64,000 bases of DNA from Thermodesulfobium sp. 4217-1 (GTDB taxonomy: Bacteria > Thermodesulfobiota > Thermodesulfobiia > Thermodesulfobiales > Thermodesulfobiaceae): positions 31,530 to 95,529 of the forward strand of contig NZ_JBAGBW010000004.1 in the NCBI RefSeq assembly GCF_039822205.1, read 5' to 3'. A model generated the notes under the pieces. It did not search any database. It saw nothing but the letters and a program-made list of their open reading frames with translations, and was not told where the DNA came from. Positions 8,492 to 17,429 of the stretch are shown here, piece by piece (within the stretch, counting starts at the first letter, position 1; every line of letters begins with the position of its first letter). A program made the translations under genes and the position numbers.

Positions 8492-9712
8492 TTAGATTTG
8501 TTTTTTATTCTTAAAATCCTTTTTAAACATAGTGTTCCACGGATCAATTAATATCTTTTCATCAGGTATCTCTAAATTATTATATTTGCTATGCGGACAG
8601 CCTATGAATATGATATCGCTTTTTTCTATTAACTCATCTTCGGATAAAAATCTAGGATCTTTTATAAATGGATCTGAGCAAAAGAGCGTGCAGTTTTCAA
8701 ACTCTAATATGTGTTTTAACTTGTATGAAAGAGATTCTCTCTTGTCATCGCTATCTGGCTTAAATGCCATGCCAAGAATGCCTACTGTTTTGTTCTCAAG
8801 AGATATTCTTTGTTTTAGCTGCTCTACAAGAAAGTAAGGAAGTCCTTCGTTTACGAGCATAGCTGCATGTCCTAAGAAGAAATTGTTCTTGCTAAAGGCA
8901 GCAAGCTGCATGGTATCCTTAAAAAGACATGGCCCTGCAGTAAAGCCTGCTCTAGGAAGGTCCTTTGCTCTCGGGTAGTTATACACAATAGCATCATATA
9001 TCTTGTAGAAGTCGAGGTCGTTTTGAGAGGCAATCTGATAGAACTGATTTGCAATAGAGAACTTTATATACCTATAAACATTTGTAAAGAGCTTTGCTAA
9101 CTCTGCTTCCATAAAAGAGAGCCTTATTACTTCTGACGTAATAGTCTTAAATAGTTTTTCAGCCTCAGAAAAAGATTCTTCGTCATCAGATGAGATTATC
9201 TGAGGGAGACTGGATATTTCAGATATAGCATAGCCCTGGGCAATTCTTTCAGGACAAAAGGATACCCTTGTCTTCAGATTGTTCTTTCTAAGGTAGTCAA
9301 CAATCTTTTCAGTAGTACCAGGATATACCGTGCTTCTTAAGATTATATGCTGGTCATCTGAAAATAGATTTATAAATCGTGATAGAAAGTCTCTGAATAA
9401 GACAAAATTAGGAGATAGGTGCTCATCTACTGGGGTTCCTATTACTATGACGATGAACTTTGAATCCTTAATTACATCTCTATCGTCAGTAACGAAAAGG
9501 GTTTTATCAAGAGTAGTTTTTAATATTTCATCTGCACCGTATTCCATAAAGGGCATCACTTTATTCTTTACCAGATCTATTGCATCCTTATTAATGTCAT
9601 ACAGGATAGTTTTTAGATTTTTGCTTGCAAAGGATAGTCCAAGTGGTAGTCCCACATGACCTAGACCGCCAACTATACATACGTCATACTTAAAGCTCAA
9701 TTTAACCTCCAA
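8492..9712 (-). CDS. Nucleotide-sugar dehydrogenase (UDP-glucose/GDP-mannose dehydrogenase family)
   Basis: The protein has 406 residues in three domains. VCIVGGLGHVGLPLGLSFA (from residue 11) is the NAD-binding strand-turn-helix, RSTVYPGTTE is the conserved Thr/Pro turn, and AGPCLFKDTMQL carries the catalytic Cys and Lys (usual form GGPCLPKD, so Pro is replaced by Phe). ILGMAFKPDSDDKRES opens the C-terminal UDP-binding domain. The enzyme oxidises C6 of a UDP- or GDP-hexose to the uronic acid with two NAD. It heads the nucleotide-sugar part of the operon, and its product is the likely substrate of the epimerase/decarboxylase that follows. Confidence 0.88.
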   Translation of the reverse strand: MEVKLSFKYDVCIVGGLGHVGLPLGLSFASKNLKTILYDINKDAIDLVKNKVMPFMEYGADEILKTTLDKTLFVTDDRDVIKDSKFIVIVIGTPVDEHLSPNFVLFRDFLSRFINLFSDDQHIILRSTVYPGTTEKIVDYLRKNNLKTRVSFCPERIAQGYAISEISSLPQIISSDDEESFSEAEKLFKTITSEVIRLSFMEAELAKLFTNVYRYIKFSIANQFYQIASQNDLDFYKIYDAIVYNYPRAKDLPRAGFTAGPCLFKDTMQLAAFSKNNFFLGHAAMLVNEGLPYFLVEQLKQRISLENKTVGILGMAFKPDSDDKRESLSYKLKHILEFENCTLFCSDPFIKDPRFLSEDELIEKSDIIFIGCPHSKYNNLEIPDEKILIDPWNTMFKKDFKNKKQI

Positions 9713-9729
9713 ATTTAGTTAAGTAAGAT

Positions 9730-10182
9730 TTATCTCTTAAAGATTGCCTTGTCGTACACTACATAATTTAACAGTGATGCTATTCCGATTCCAATTGCAA
9801 CATTCAGCATATAGTTTAATTTAAAAAAGTAGTCAAAGAAGGCAAAAGAAACTGTTCTGATGACAATTGCAAATGTGTTGGAAGAGTAGAAAAGAATTAG
9901 TTGTTTTAAAAGCTTGTATCCTTTTTCAAAAACGCAGTCTCTCCATGTCCAGGCCCTGTGTAAAAAAAATGCAAACAATATGCTCAAGATGAGGGCAATA
10001 AAGTTAGAAATATTTTTTAAAAGAGTAGAGTTCATTCTGAAGAGATCTATGAAGACATATATTAGAAGAAAGTTAAAGGCAGCAGAAATTAAACCTATCA
10101 GGATAAACCTAATTACCCTTTCTTTATGCGTGAGAAAAACTTTATCAGCATTCAATTCTAAATCTTTAATATGAACCTCCAA
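9730..10182 (-). CDS. GtrA-family membrane protein
   Basis: This small protein of 150 residues has four predicted membrane helices. RVIRFILIGLISAAFNFLLI opens the GtrA domain, and LSILFAFFLHRAWTWRD is the conserved N/H-R-x-W-T/W motif after TM2. GtrA proteins are thought to flip polyprenyl-phosphate-linked sugars across the cytoplasmic membrane. In this operon it would connect the DPM1-like GT2 enzyme to the GT-C-like transferases. It sits 17 bases upstream of the dehydrogenase gene, with AACCTCCAA (reverse: TTGGAGGTT) giving its partner a good ribosome-binding site. Confidence 0.85.
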   Translation of the reverse strand: MEVHIKDLELNADKVFLTHKERVIRFILIGLISAAFNFLLIYVFIDLFRMNSTLLKNISNFIALILSILFAFFLHRAWTWRDCVFEKGYKLLKQLILFYSSNTFAIVIRTVSFAFFDYFFKLNYMLNVAIGIGIASLLNYVVYDKAIFKR

Positions 10183-10228
10183 TTGGTTGTGATCACAAAT
10201 TAAAAAAACAATTCATAATTATTCTACA

Positions 10229-12618
10229 TTACTTTTCAATATTTAATTCTATTGGCTTAGATTCATAATAACCAGTTTCATCATAATTTATTATTCTTAA
10301 GGTTAAAATGTGTTTCCCATAACTTAATTCGTTCAAAGGTATTGAACCACTAAATCCGGAATATTCATAATTTAAATTATTAAAAGCCTTACTTACATCA
10401 GGTCTTTTGACTCCACTTCCTAACGGATAAAAATATTTATTATCTATTACTGCAATAACACCTCTATCAGCATTTTTTGCAACGCTGTCTACTGCCCAGC
10501 CAGATATTTGGATAATGTCATTTTTATCATTTTTTGTTAGATTTATATCAGTTGGAGGTGTAGGATTTTGTGATAAGTTATATAAAGGTTTTGTATTATT
10601 TAATGTGATTGATTCTATTGTGTAAGAGGTTGGTTGATTTAATAAATGAGTGTTTTGAGTCAAAAAGCTAATATCTTTAAATTTAGCATCAGAATTATAA
10701 AAAATCACATTATAGCTATTATCATAATCTAAGTTTATGCCTTTTGTAATAATTTTAAAAGATTTTATTTTCAAGAGGTTATAAGCATCCCCATTCATTA
10801 TGTCGTTTAAATCGCTTTGGTTTCTAATAAAATATTTTACAAAAAGGTGATCCCCAGATACAGTAGGAATAAATCTATATGGACCAACTATTTGATTGTT
10901 TGATAGCTTAAAAGATATGTAAATTTGGCTAAGAGGTTTGTAAAGAATATCTATAATATGAGATATAAAGGTCGGATTGATATAAATATCCATAAAATCA
11001 GCATTTGAGGGCAAATCAACCCATTGATTTAATTCAGTTTTTATACTTGATATTGAAGTCAAATTTAGATCATGACATGAATCTCTTCTTGTAAGAAGAC
11101 TATACCTATTTCCCTGAATTTCAGTTCTATAACAAGATAATATTGCCATAAAAGTATATGGCTCAGAGAATAAGGGATATCTGTTATCAATATCCTCAAA
11201 TGTGTAAATTATTTTTTGCAAAGCTATATCGCTTAAAATTTGCTTTGCATTCTGCTCATCAAGATATGGAGTATATGCAGAATAAGCTTGTGGGATAATT
11301 TGTGGGGTAAATTTAAAATTATAACCCTGAGCCATCATAAGATCCCAGGGAATTATTGTAACAGATTTATCTCCAATAGTCTGAAGAATCGCTGAATCAA
11401 TTTTAAATTGGTTACGAATAGCGCTATCTGTTGATTGCTGAAGTTTGATTCTTTCGTGTTTGTTAAAACTTAGATTTATAAAATTAATAATGGATTTAGT
11501 ACTATTGGCACCGTTAATATTTACTGAACCACCAATTAAATTAAAGCAAAATATAAACAAGAAAATAAAATTTATGAAATTATTTGACAACCTCATTCTT
11601 GAATAAAGAAGAATGGTAAATGCTATTACAATTATACAAACTGTAAAAAAGGATAAAGCATGTCCGCCAGCTATACCAGGATCCTGTCTAACAAAACCTT
11701 CTTTAAAAACAAGAAATAACAATAATAAAAGTAAAAAAAGTTGAGAAAAAAGAATTTTTTGCTTATTTTTATACGAATTTAAAATTAAATAAATAAAATA
11801 TAAAAGTGTAGTTATCGCACCAAATGTCTGTAAAATCCTACCATTTAAAAACATTGCTGGAGTATATCCTTTTATTATTTCATATACTCCCATAAAGAGA
11901 TCAGGTAAATTAGACAAATTTTGTCCAATAAGTAGATAGATAAGTAGAAAAACTAAGATAAATGAAAATAATCCGACAAAGCCTTGAAAGAAATTTTTTT
12001 TACTTTTGAAATTATATTCTATTAAAAATGGATATATTAGTAAGAATAATATTGAAAAGGGGATAATGTTAAATTTGATAAGCGAGCTAAATGCGAACAA
12101 AGCCCCAGACAAGACATATCTTATCAAAATAATCTTATTATTTTTTATAAAATCGCAATTAAAAGTATCAGCAATTATCAGAGTTGCCATCAGGCAAAGA
12201 AGCATTGAGATAGGGATAGAAGATGATACTATGATGCTAATTGCAATTATATATATATATATATATATGATGCTATTGAATTGTGAATATTAGAATCTTT
12301 GTTCTTAAAAACATATAAATACAGAAAATAAATAAATATTGCACAGAAACTAAGTCTTACAAAAATACTTGTGATAGCTGTTATAAGCCATAACAAATGA
12401 TTGCTATAAAAATAAGTATTCTCCAAAAAGCCAAGAGGTCCAAAGGTAAATATTATCTCTTTACCCCATTGCAAATTATTTGAAAATGCATATCCAAGAA
12501 GCCAGCACCATGATGTGTCTAGAGTATCGCCAGTTGGAGCAAAAACCTTTACAAGATCAGGAATAGTAGTTAAAATAAGAATAAATACAGTTATAATTAA
12601 AAAAGTTTTCTTTCTCAT
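10229..12618 (-). pseudogene. Large polytopic glycosylation protein split at an (AT)10 tract
   Basis: Two frames form one gene. The first (12618 to 12247) encodes 123 residues with an N-terminal membrane span, FAPTGDTLDTSWCWLLGYAF and GPLGFLENTYF, then ends in SYIYIYI and TAA inside a dinucleotide run. The second is open from 12289, crosses the same run as IYIYIYI, and continues through several more membrane helices to 10229. Removing one AT unit joins them into a protein of about 795 residues. The end of the second part is a beta domain (GWAVDSVAKNADRG, PLGSGVKRPDV, YSGFSGSIPLNEL) shared with the 17.4-kb protein. It is probably a GT-C-type transferase for surface glycans. It may be phase-variable rather than dead. 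Confidence 0.72.
12248..12268. repeat. (AT)10 dinucleotide microsatellite inside a coding region
   Basis: An uninterrupted TA/AT run of 21 bases (ten AT units at 12249-12268) lies inside the polytopic glycosylation gene. With 10 units the upstream frame hits TAA at 12249-12247. With 9 (or 6, or 12) units the upstream and downstream frames join. Such tracts change length by slipped-strand mispairing. Confidence 0.9.
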
Positions 12619-12950
12619 TTCTTATAGAAAATTCCTTTCATTTCAATTACTGATCTTTGTACATAACTTTAGATGCAATAAAATATTTCGCATATCCATT
12701 TATATTCCAAATTAAATTTTAATTTTAACAAATTCTATCTTAAAAGTAAAAAAAGCTAATTATAAAAAAGATTTGTACATTGACAATAGCCCTATAAATT
12801 TATACGGTACTCATTTGGATATAAAAAAAGCCTAAAATCATTCGAAATATAAAAAAATTTATTTGTAGCACATTATATTAATAGATTAATATGTGCTTTT
12901 ATTTAAAATTTTTTGTATAATAATGATAAACACAAATGAGGTGTTAATTT
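12619..12950. other. 332-bp divergent intergenic region
   Basis: This AT-rich spacer separates the leftward glycosylation operon from the rightward carbonic-anhydrase-like gene. On the plus strand I see TTGACA at 12780-12785 with TATACG 15 bases later (weak), a terminator-like hairpin at 12867-12897, and TATAAT at 12916-12921 followed by the ribosome-binding site GAGGTG at 12938-12943. No supported gene lies inside. Confidence 0.5.
12867..12903 (+). terminator. Terminator-like hairpin ahead of the carbonic-anhydrase-like gene
   Basis: AGCACA (12867-12872) plus TATTAAT (12876-12882) pairs with ATTAATA (12885-12891) plus TGTGCT (12892-12897), with a 3-base bulge and a 2-base loop. It is followed by TTTTATTT. 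It is AU-rich, so moderate stability only. It lies upstream of TATAAT 12916, so it would end a short transcript or insulate the gene. Confidence 0.4.
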
Positions 12951-13325
12951 ATGGACTTTGCAAGCACTATAAATTGCATGGATGGAAGAACTCAAGAACC
13001 TGTTATAAATTGGATAAAAGATAACTATGACGTAAAATATGTCGATATGATTACTGAAGCAGGACCAATCAAAATTATTTCTGAAAACTCAGATATTTGC
13101 CTAATAAATTCTATAAAAGAAAGATTAAACATTTCCATAAATATTCACGGCTCAAAACTTATTGCGATAGTTGGACACTATGACTGTGCCAGAAATCCAG
13201 AGAATATGAACACTCAAGTAATGCAAATAAGAGAATGCATAAAAATAGTCAAACATTGGTATGATGTAGAAATTATAGGCCTATGGGTAAATGAAAATTG
13301 GCAGGTTGAGAAGATAAAGATATAA
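12951..13325 (+). CDS. Small carbonic-anhydrase-like protein (Pro_CA_2 type)
   Basis: The protein has 124 residues. INCMDGRTQ (C9, D11, R13) and IVGHYDCARNP (H76, C79) reproduce the beta-carbonic-anhydrase zinc ligands Cys-His-Cys and the Asp-Arg dyad in a much shorter protein. This matches the compact carbonic-anhydrase-like family seen in clostridia and other anaerobes. If active, it would interconvert CO2 and bicarbonate in the cytoplasm; most members have not been tested. The GTG-rich ribosome-binding site GAGGTG sits 7 bases before ATG. It is 84 bases upstream of the GGDEF/EAL gene on the same strand, so they may be co-transcribed. Confidence 0.7.
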   Translation: MDFASTINCMDGRTQEPVINWIKDNYDVKYVDMITEAGPIKIISENSDICLINSIKERLNISINIHGSKLIAIVGHYDCARNPENMNTQVMQIRECIKIVKHWYDVEIIGLWVNENWQVEKIKI

Positions 13326-13409
13326 TTTGCCGATTTAATTAGTAGTATAATTATTACAAATCTCTATAAATTTAAATCATAAGGAGCATAGTTCTGAAAG
13401 CGTGTAATT

Positions 13410-16400
13410 ATGAATCAGGATATAAACAATAAAGCTCATATTTTAATTCGAGAATTTAAAAAAACAAATCCTGATATTACTTCTATGGCAAAAAGAAACA
13501 ATATATATAAACAAATTATTTCTTACAGGAATTTTTATGTTTTATTGACAAAATACATCCGAATAAGAAATAAATTAAAATTGCAAATCGAAAAAGCCAA
13601 ATATTTCTTTAATTTAAATTTATTGTTGACAAAAACTATCCAGCTAGTAAATGACTCGGATGATGAAGACACTTTTCTCAAATCAATGTGTAATTTGGCT
13701 TCAAAATATGGCCAGTTCAATCTAGTTTTTATAGCCAAGATTAATAAAGATGGGGCTTTTAAGATAATAGCCTCCAATGATGAAAATATAGAAGGTAAAA
13801 CCATCAAAGTTGCAGCGAACCAAAATCTGATTGAAAGTGCCAAAAGAGATTCCCGAAATTCAAACGAAAGAAATTTTAACGAATTATCATTGAATATTGT
13901 TTCTCAGAGCTTTACAGATGAAACTGAGAATAAACTTGAAGATTATTCCAGATACTCATTTCCGATTTACAGTAAAAATCACCTGTGGGCCATTCTTTTT
14001 GTTTATTGCGACAAGAAAAGGGTTTTATACAAGGATTGTAAAATATTAACCAATGAAACTGCCAACTGCATTTCCATTGGTGTTAGTAAAATAAGGTCGC
14101 AAAAACGACAGAAAAGAATTAATTTTTTACAAAAAGCCATTTTAGACAACGCTATGATAGGAATCGCGATGATAAAGGATAGAAAGATTGTCCAGATAAA
14201 CAAGCATTGTTTGGAGATGTTTGGCTATAACAGACCAATGGATCTCATCGGTAAATCCACAAGAATGGTGCTATCTGATGAAGACGAGTATAAGCGTATA
14301 GGTTCTTTTTATCCAGAACTATCTAAAAAGGGAAATATATCTATTAATAACGTTCGATATAAGAATAAAAATTCTGAGATCTTAACTTGCGATGTATCAG
14401 TCGGACTGGTCAGAGACAATGATGAAAATATCAGCATTTGGGCTATAAAGGATGTGTCAGAGCGAAATGTCCTGCAAAAGCAGCTTTCACAATCTCTTGA
14501 ATATCAAAGGACTATTTTCGAAAATAGTTCAGCTGGCATATTCGTAGTCGATTCCAGAAGAGTGATTGCTGAAGTCAATCCTGCAATGTGCAAAATATTT
14601 GGATATGACAGAGAAGAGCTAATTGGTCAAAGCGCTTTAATCCTTCACGAGAGTAAAATTTCTTATTATCAATTTTATCCAATATTTGAAACATCCAAAA
14701 AAGATAAATCAAAAACAAGAATAGAATATAAATTTAAGAAGAAAGATGGTTCTATAATTTGGACAGAAATTTTAGGCGCTCCACTAACTCTTCCAAATGG
14801 GGAGAAAGGGGTAATTTGGAATCTGATAGATGTAACTGAATTACATGATACTAAGCAAAAAATAGTTTATCAGGCATTTCACGATGCCCTTACAGGACTT
14901 CCGAATAGGCGCGCATTAGAAAATCACATACCGCTATCAATTGAAAGATCCAAAAAAAATGGCTCTTATATCGCTGTCGGTATAATTGATCTGGACAACT
15001 TTAAGCCAGTGAATGATAAATGGGGACATGAAGCTGGGGATAGGTTGCTAAAAGATTTTTCTCACAGACTCCAAAATTTAATGAGAAATTCAGAATTGGT
15101 TATACGGCTGGGCGGAGATGAATTTATTATAGTAATTGAAGACCTTGACTATCTAAAATATTATCAACAACTCGAAATAATATTGAAACGCATTCATAAA
15201 GCAATTGAAGCTCCATTTGAGGTAGCCAAAGGCATATATGCCAATGTAGGGATGAGCATAGGGGTTTCTATTTACCCAAAAGATGCCCAGGATACTGATT
15301 CTCTGATAAGAAAGGCTGACGCAGCTCTTTACCACATGAAGCTTCATAAACTTGATAGAGAAAATTGGTATCACTTTTTTACCAAAAGTCTATATGAGCC
15401 TGAAATTGAAGAAGAGTTTGATGCTTATGGTGAAAAAGCCACAATACTTTTAAAAAACGCCTCAAATGATTTTGATTCTGTAATATCTCAATTTATAGAA
15501 GCCTTTTTCAAAAAGGTATCGCATGACCCAGAGCAAAAGAAGATTGCTGTCAATCTTTCTATAGCAGAAGTGGATAAATTAAAGCAAAGCCAGTTTGCTC
15601 ATTTAAGATTTATTTTTAATCCAAAAACTACTAAGGATGAAATTGTAAAAAGGGCGCAAAATGCAGGTCGTTCCCATGCGCTAGTTGGTGTGACTAGTTC
15701 AATGCTTTTACAAACTACAGATTTATTTAGAAGACTATTGAGCGATCATTTAAACAGCACTCTTATGTCGCCTCGTGACAGATATTGGATATTGTTGATT
15801 GCAGATATCAGACTTCATCAAGATATTAAAACAGAACTTGAATTTGAAAATTCCTATAAAGAAGAATATCTAAAGATTTTGTCGTCAAGTCTCCCACCGC
15901 ATAGCATATCATGGCCAGACGCAAGAGAAAGAGAGCTAACTCCACTAGGCAGGCTGCCAGGAATCCAATCGGTTTTACTTATTAGACTAGACAAAAAAAG
16001 AATTTTTACCTTAGAAAGCAGTAGCGGTAATAACATCGTTGGGACTACAATAGATTTTGAATCGCTATTAAATAAAGAAAACCCTGCAAAAAATAATATT
16101 AGCTTGCGAAAAATACTTTCAAAAATGTGGCTTGGTAAGAAAATTATAAGCTTGGCTTGCCTGTCAAACGACCTAAATGACATTTATATAAATGAAATAG
16201 CGCTAAAAAATAATATTAGATCTATATTAAGTATTCCGATATTAGACGAATCAAATCAAACAACAGCTATAATAGTTCTAAATGGCGCCTTTCCAAATCA
16301 ATTTGAATCTTCATTTATGGGTCAATTCGCCAGAAGTCTAAAGTATCGTTGGGAGCAAATTATCTCAATTTATAAAAAAACCGAAATTGTTATGCCCCAA

Positions 16401-17429
16401 AGCATTGCAACTTATTATAAACAGCAGCTATTTTCAGGAGGTCTAAAAATATTCTTCCAGCCAATTTTAGACCTTAAATTAAAAAAATTTGTCAAAGTAG
16501 AGGCCTTAGCCAGATTGCAAATTTCAAATAATGAAATAATCCCCCCTGGTGTTTTTTTGCCGCTATTAAGCAATAAAGATTTAGATTTGCTGTTCCACTT
16601 GGGTTTGGAAGAGGTATTATATCAAATTTCCATTTGGGATTCTATCGGATTTTTTATTGATTCATCAATCAATCTTGCCCCTTGCTCGCTACTCGACATC
16701 TCTCTCCCTAAATATATTAAAAATACTTTAGATAGATATTCAATATCTCTAGAAAGGCTCACCCTTGAACTTTTAGAGTCTCAAAATATTGAAAAGGATA
16801 TACAAGACCGCTCAATAAATGAGATTTCAAATATTGGAGTTCAAATTGCTATGGATGACTTGGGGTCTGGATACAGCAGCCTGCAAAGGTTATCAAATCT
16901 TCCATTTGATTTAGTAAAAGTTGATCAGGGCTTATTGTCTAAGATAAGGCAAAACCCCTTGCAAACGCTATGTTTTGTAGAAAGTATAATTCAGATGGGC
17001 GATGATTTTGAAAGAAAAGTAGTAGTAGAAGGACTAGAGAAGATAGATATGGTTGAGGCAGCAGCCATCCTTGGAGCCCAATATGGACAAGGATATGCAT
17101 TGGCTAAGCCAATGCCAGCAAATCAGGTAGTTCAATGGATACAAAATTTTAAATTCCCCATAGAAGAAGGCAAGATACATAGCTATCTTGGAGCACTTGC
17201 ATATCATCTTCAATATATGAGAAGAAAAAACTTTCTACACGACAATTCTATTCAGGATTGTCCATTAACAGACTTTTTAATTAAGAGCAATCTTGAAAAA
17301 ACCGATGCTTTTAGATTTCACGAGCTTATCCATTCTGGAAAAGATCTAAAGTCAAACAGCAAGAAGCTATTAGAGTGGCTAAACAAAAAGGTAATTGAAG
17401 AAGATTTAGAAATAAAAAATGAAAAATAA
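13410..17429 (+). CDS. Multidomain GGDEF/EAL cyclic-di-GMP protein with GAF, PAS and globin-like sensors
   Basis: The protein has 1339 residues. In order: a GAF-like region (about 65-215), PAS1 (240-355), PAS2 (360-485), GGDEF (485-650, with DLDNFKPVNDKWGHEAG and an intact GGDEF at 568-572), an all-helical segment (about 670-810) that resembles sensor-globin domains linked to cyclases, a second GAF-like region (830-970), and EAL (from about 1010, EAL at 1031-1033, MDDLGSGYSSLQRL, VVEGLE, QGYALAKPM). The I-site RxxD reads RNSE, so product inhibition may be weakened. Both catalytic domains look intact, so it could synthesise or degrade c-di-GMP. No membrane span is obvious. Its stop overlaps the next gene by 11 bases. 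Confidence 0.88.
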   Translation: MNQDINNKAHILIREFKKTNPDITSMAKRNNIYKQIISYRNFYVLLTKYIRIRNKLKLQIEKAKYFFNLNLLLTKTIQLVNDSDDEDTFLKSMCNLASKYGQFNLVFIAKINKDGAFKIIASNDENIEGKTIKVAANQNLIESAKRDSRNSNERNFNELSLNIVSQSFTDETENKLEDYSRYSFPIYSKNHLWAILFVYCDKKRVLYKDCKILTNETANCISIGVSKIRSQKRQKRINFLQKAILDNAMIGIAMIKDRKIVQINKHCLEMFGYNRPMDLIGKSTRMVLSDEDEYKRIGSFYPELSKKGNISINNVRYKNKNSEILTCDVSVGLVRDNDENISIWAIKDVSERNVLQKQLSQSLEYQRTIFENSSAGIFVVDSRRVIAEVNPAMCKIFGYDREELIGQSALILHESKISYYQFYPIFETSKKDKSKTRIEYKFKKKDGSIIWTEILGAPLTLPNGEKGVIWNLIDVTELHDTKQKIVYQAFHDALTGLPNRRALENHIPLSIERSKKNGSYIAVGIIDLDNFKPVNDKWGHEAGDRLLKDFSHRLQNLMRNSELVIRLGGDEFIIVIEDLDYLKYYQQLEIILKRIHKAIEAPFEVAKGIYANVGMSIGVSIYPKDAQDTDSLIRKADAALYHMKLHKLDRENWYHFFTKSLYEPEIEEEFDAYGEKATILLKNASNDFDSVISQFIEAFFKKVSHDPEQKKIAVNLSIAEVDKLKQSQFAHLRFIFNPKTTKDEIVKRAQNAGRSHALVGVTSSMLLQTTDLFRRLLSDHLNSTLMSPRDRYWILLIADIRLHQDIKTELEFENSYKEEYLKILSSSLPPHSISWPDARERELTPLGRLPGIQSVLLIRLDKKRIFTLESSSGNNIVGTTIDFESLLNKENPAKNNISLRKILSKMWLGKKIISLACLSNDLNDIYINEIALKNNIRSILSIPILDESNQTTAIIVLNGAFPNQFESSFMGQFARSLKYRWEQIISIYKKTEIVMPQSIATYYKQQLFSGGLKIFFQPILDLKLKKFVKVEALARLQISNNEIIPPGVFLPLLSNKDLDLLFHLGLEEVLYQISIWDSIGFFIDSSINLAPCSLLDISLPKYIKNTLDRYSISLERLTLELLESQNIEKDIQDRSINEISNIGVQIAMDDLGSGYSSLQRLSNLPFDLVKVDQGLLSKIRQNPLQTLCFVESIIQMGDDFERKVVVEGLEKIDMVEAAAILGAQYGQGYALAKPMPANQVVQWIQNFKFPIEEGKIHSYLGALAYHLQYMRRKNFLHDNSIQDCPLTDFLIKSNLEKTDAFRFHELIHSGKDLKSNSKKLLEWLNKKVIEEDLEIKNEK

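Noticed and set aside
12006-12293. A 95-residue plus-strand frame across the AT repeat
   Set aside because: It is antisense to the split membrane gene, low in complexity and lacks a ribosome-binding site.
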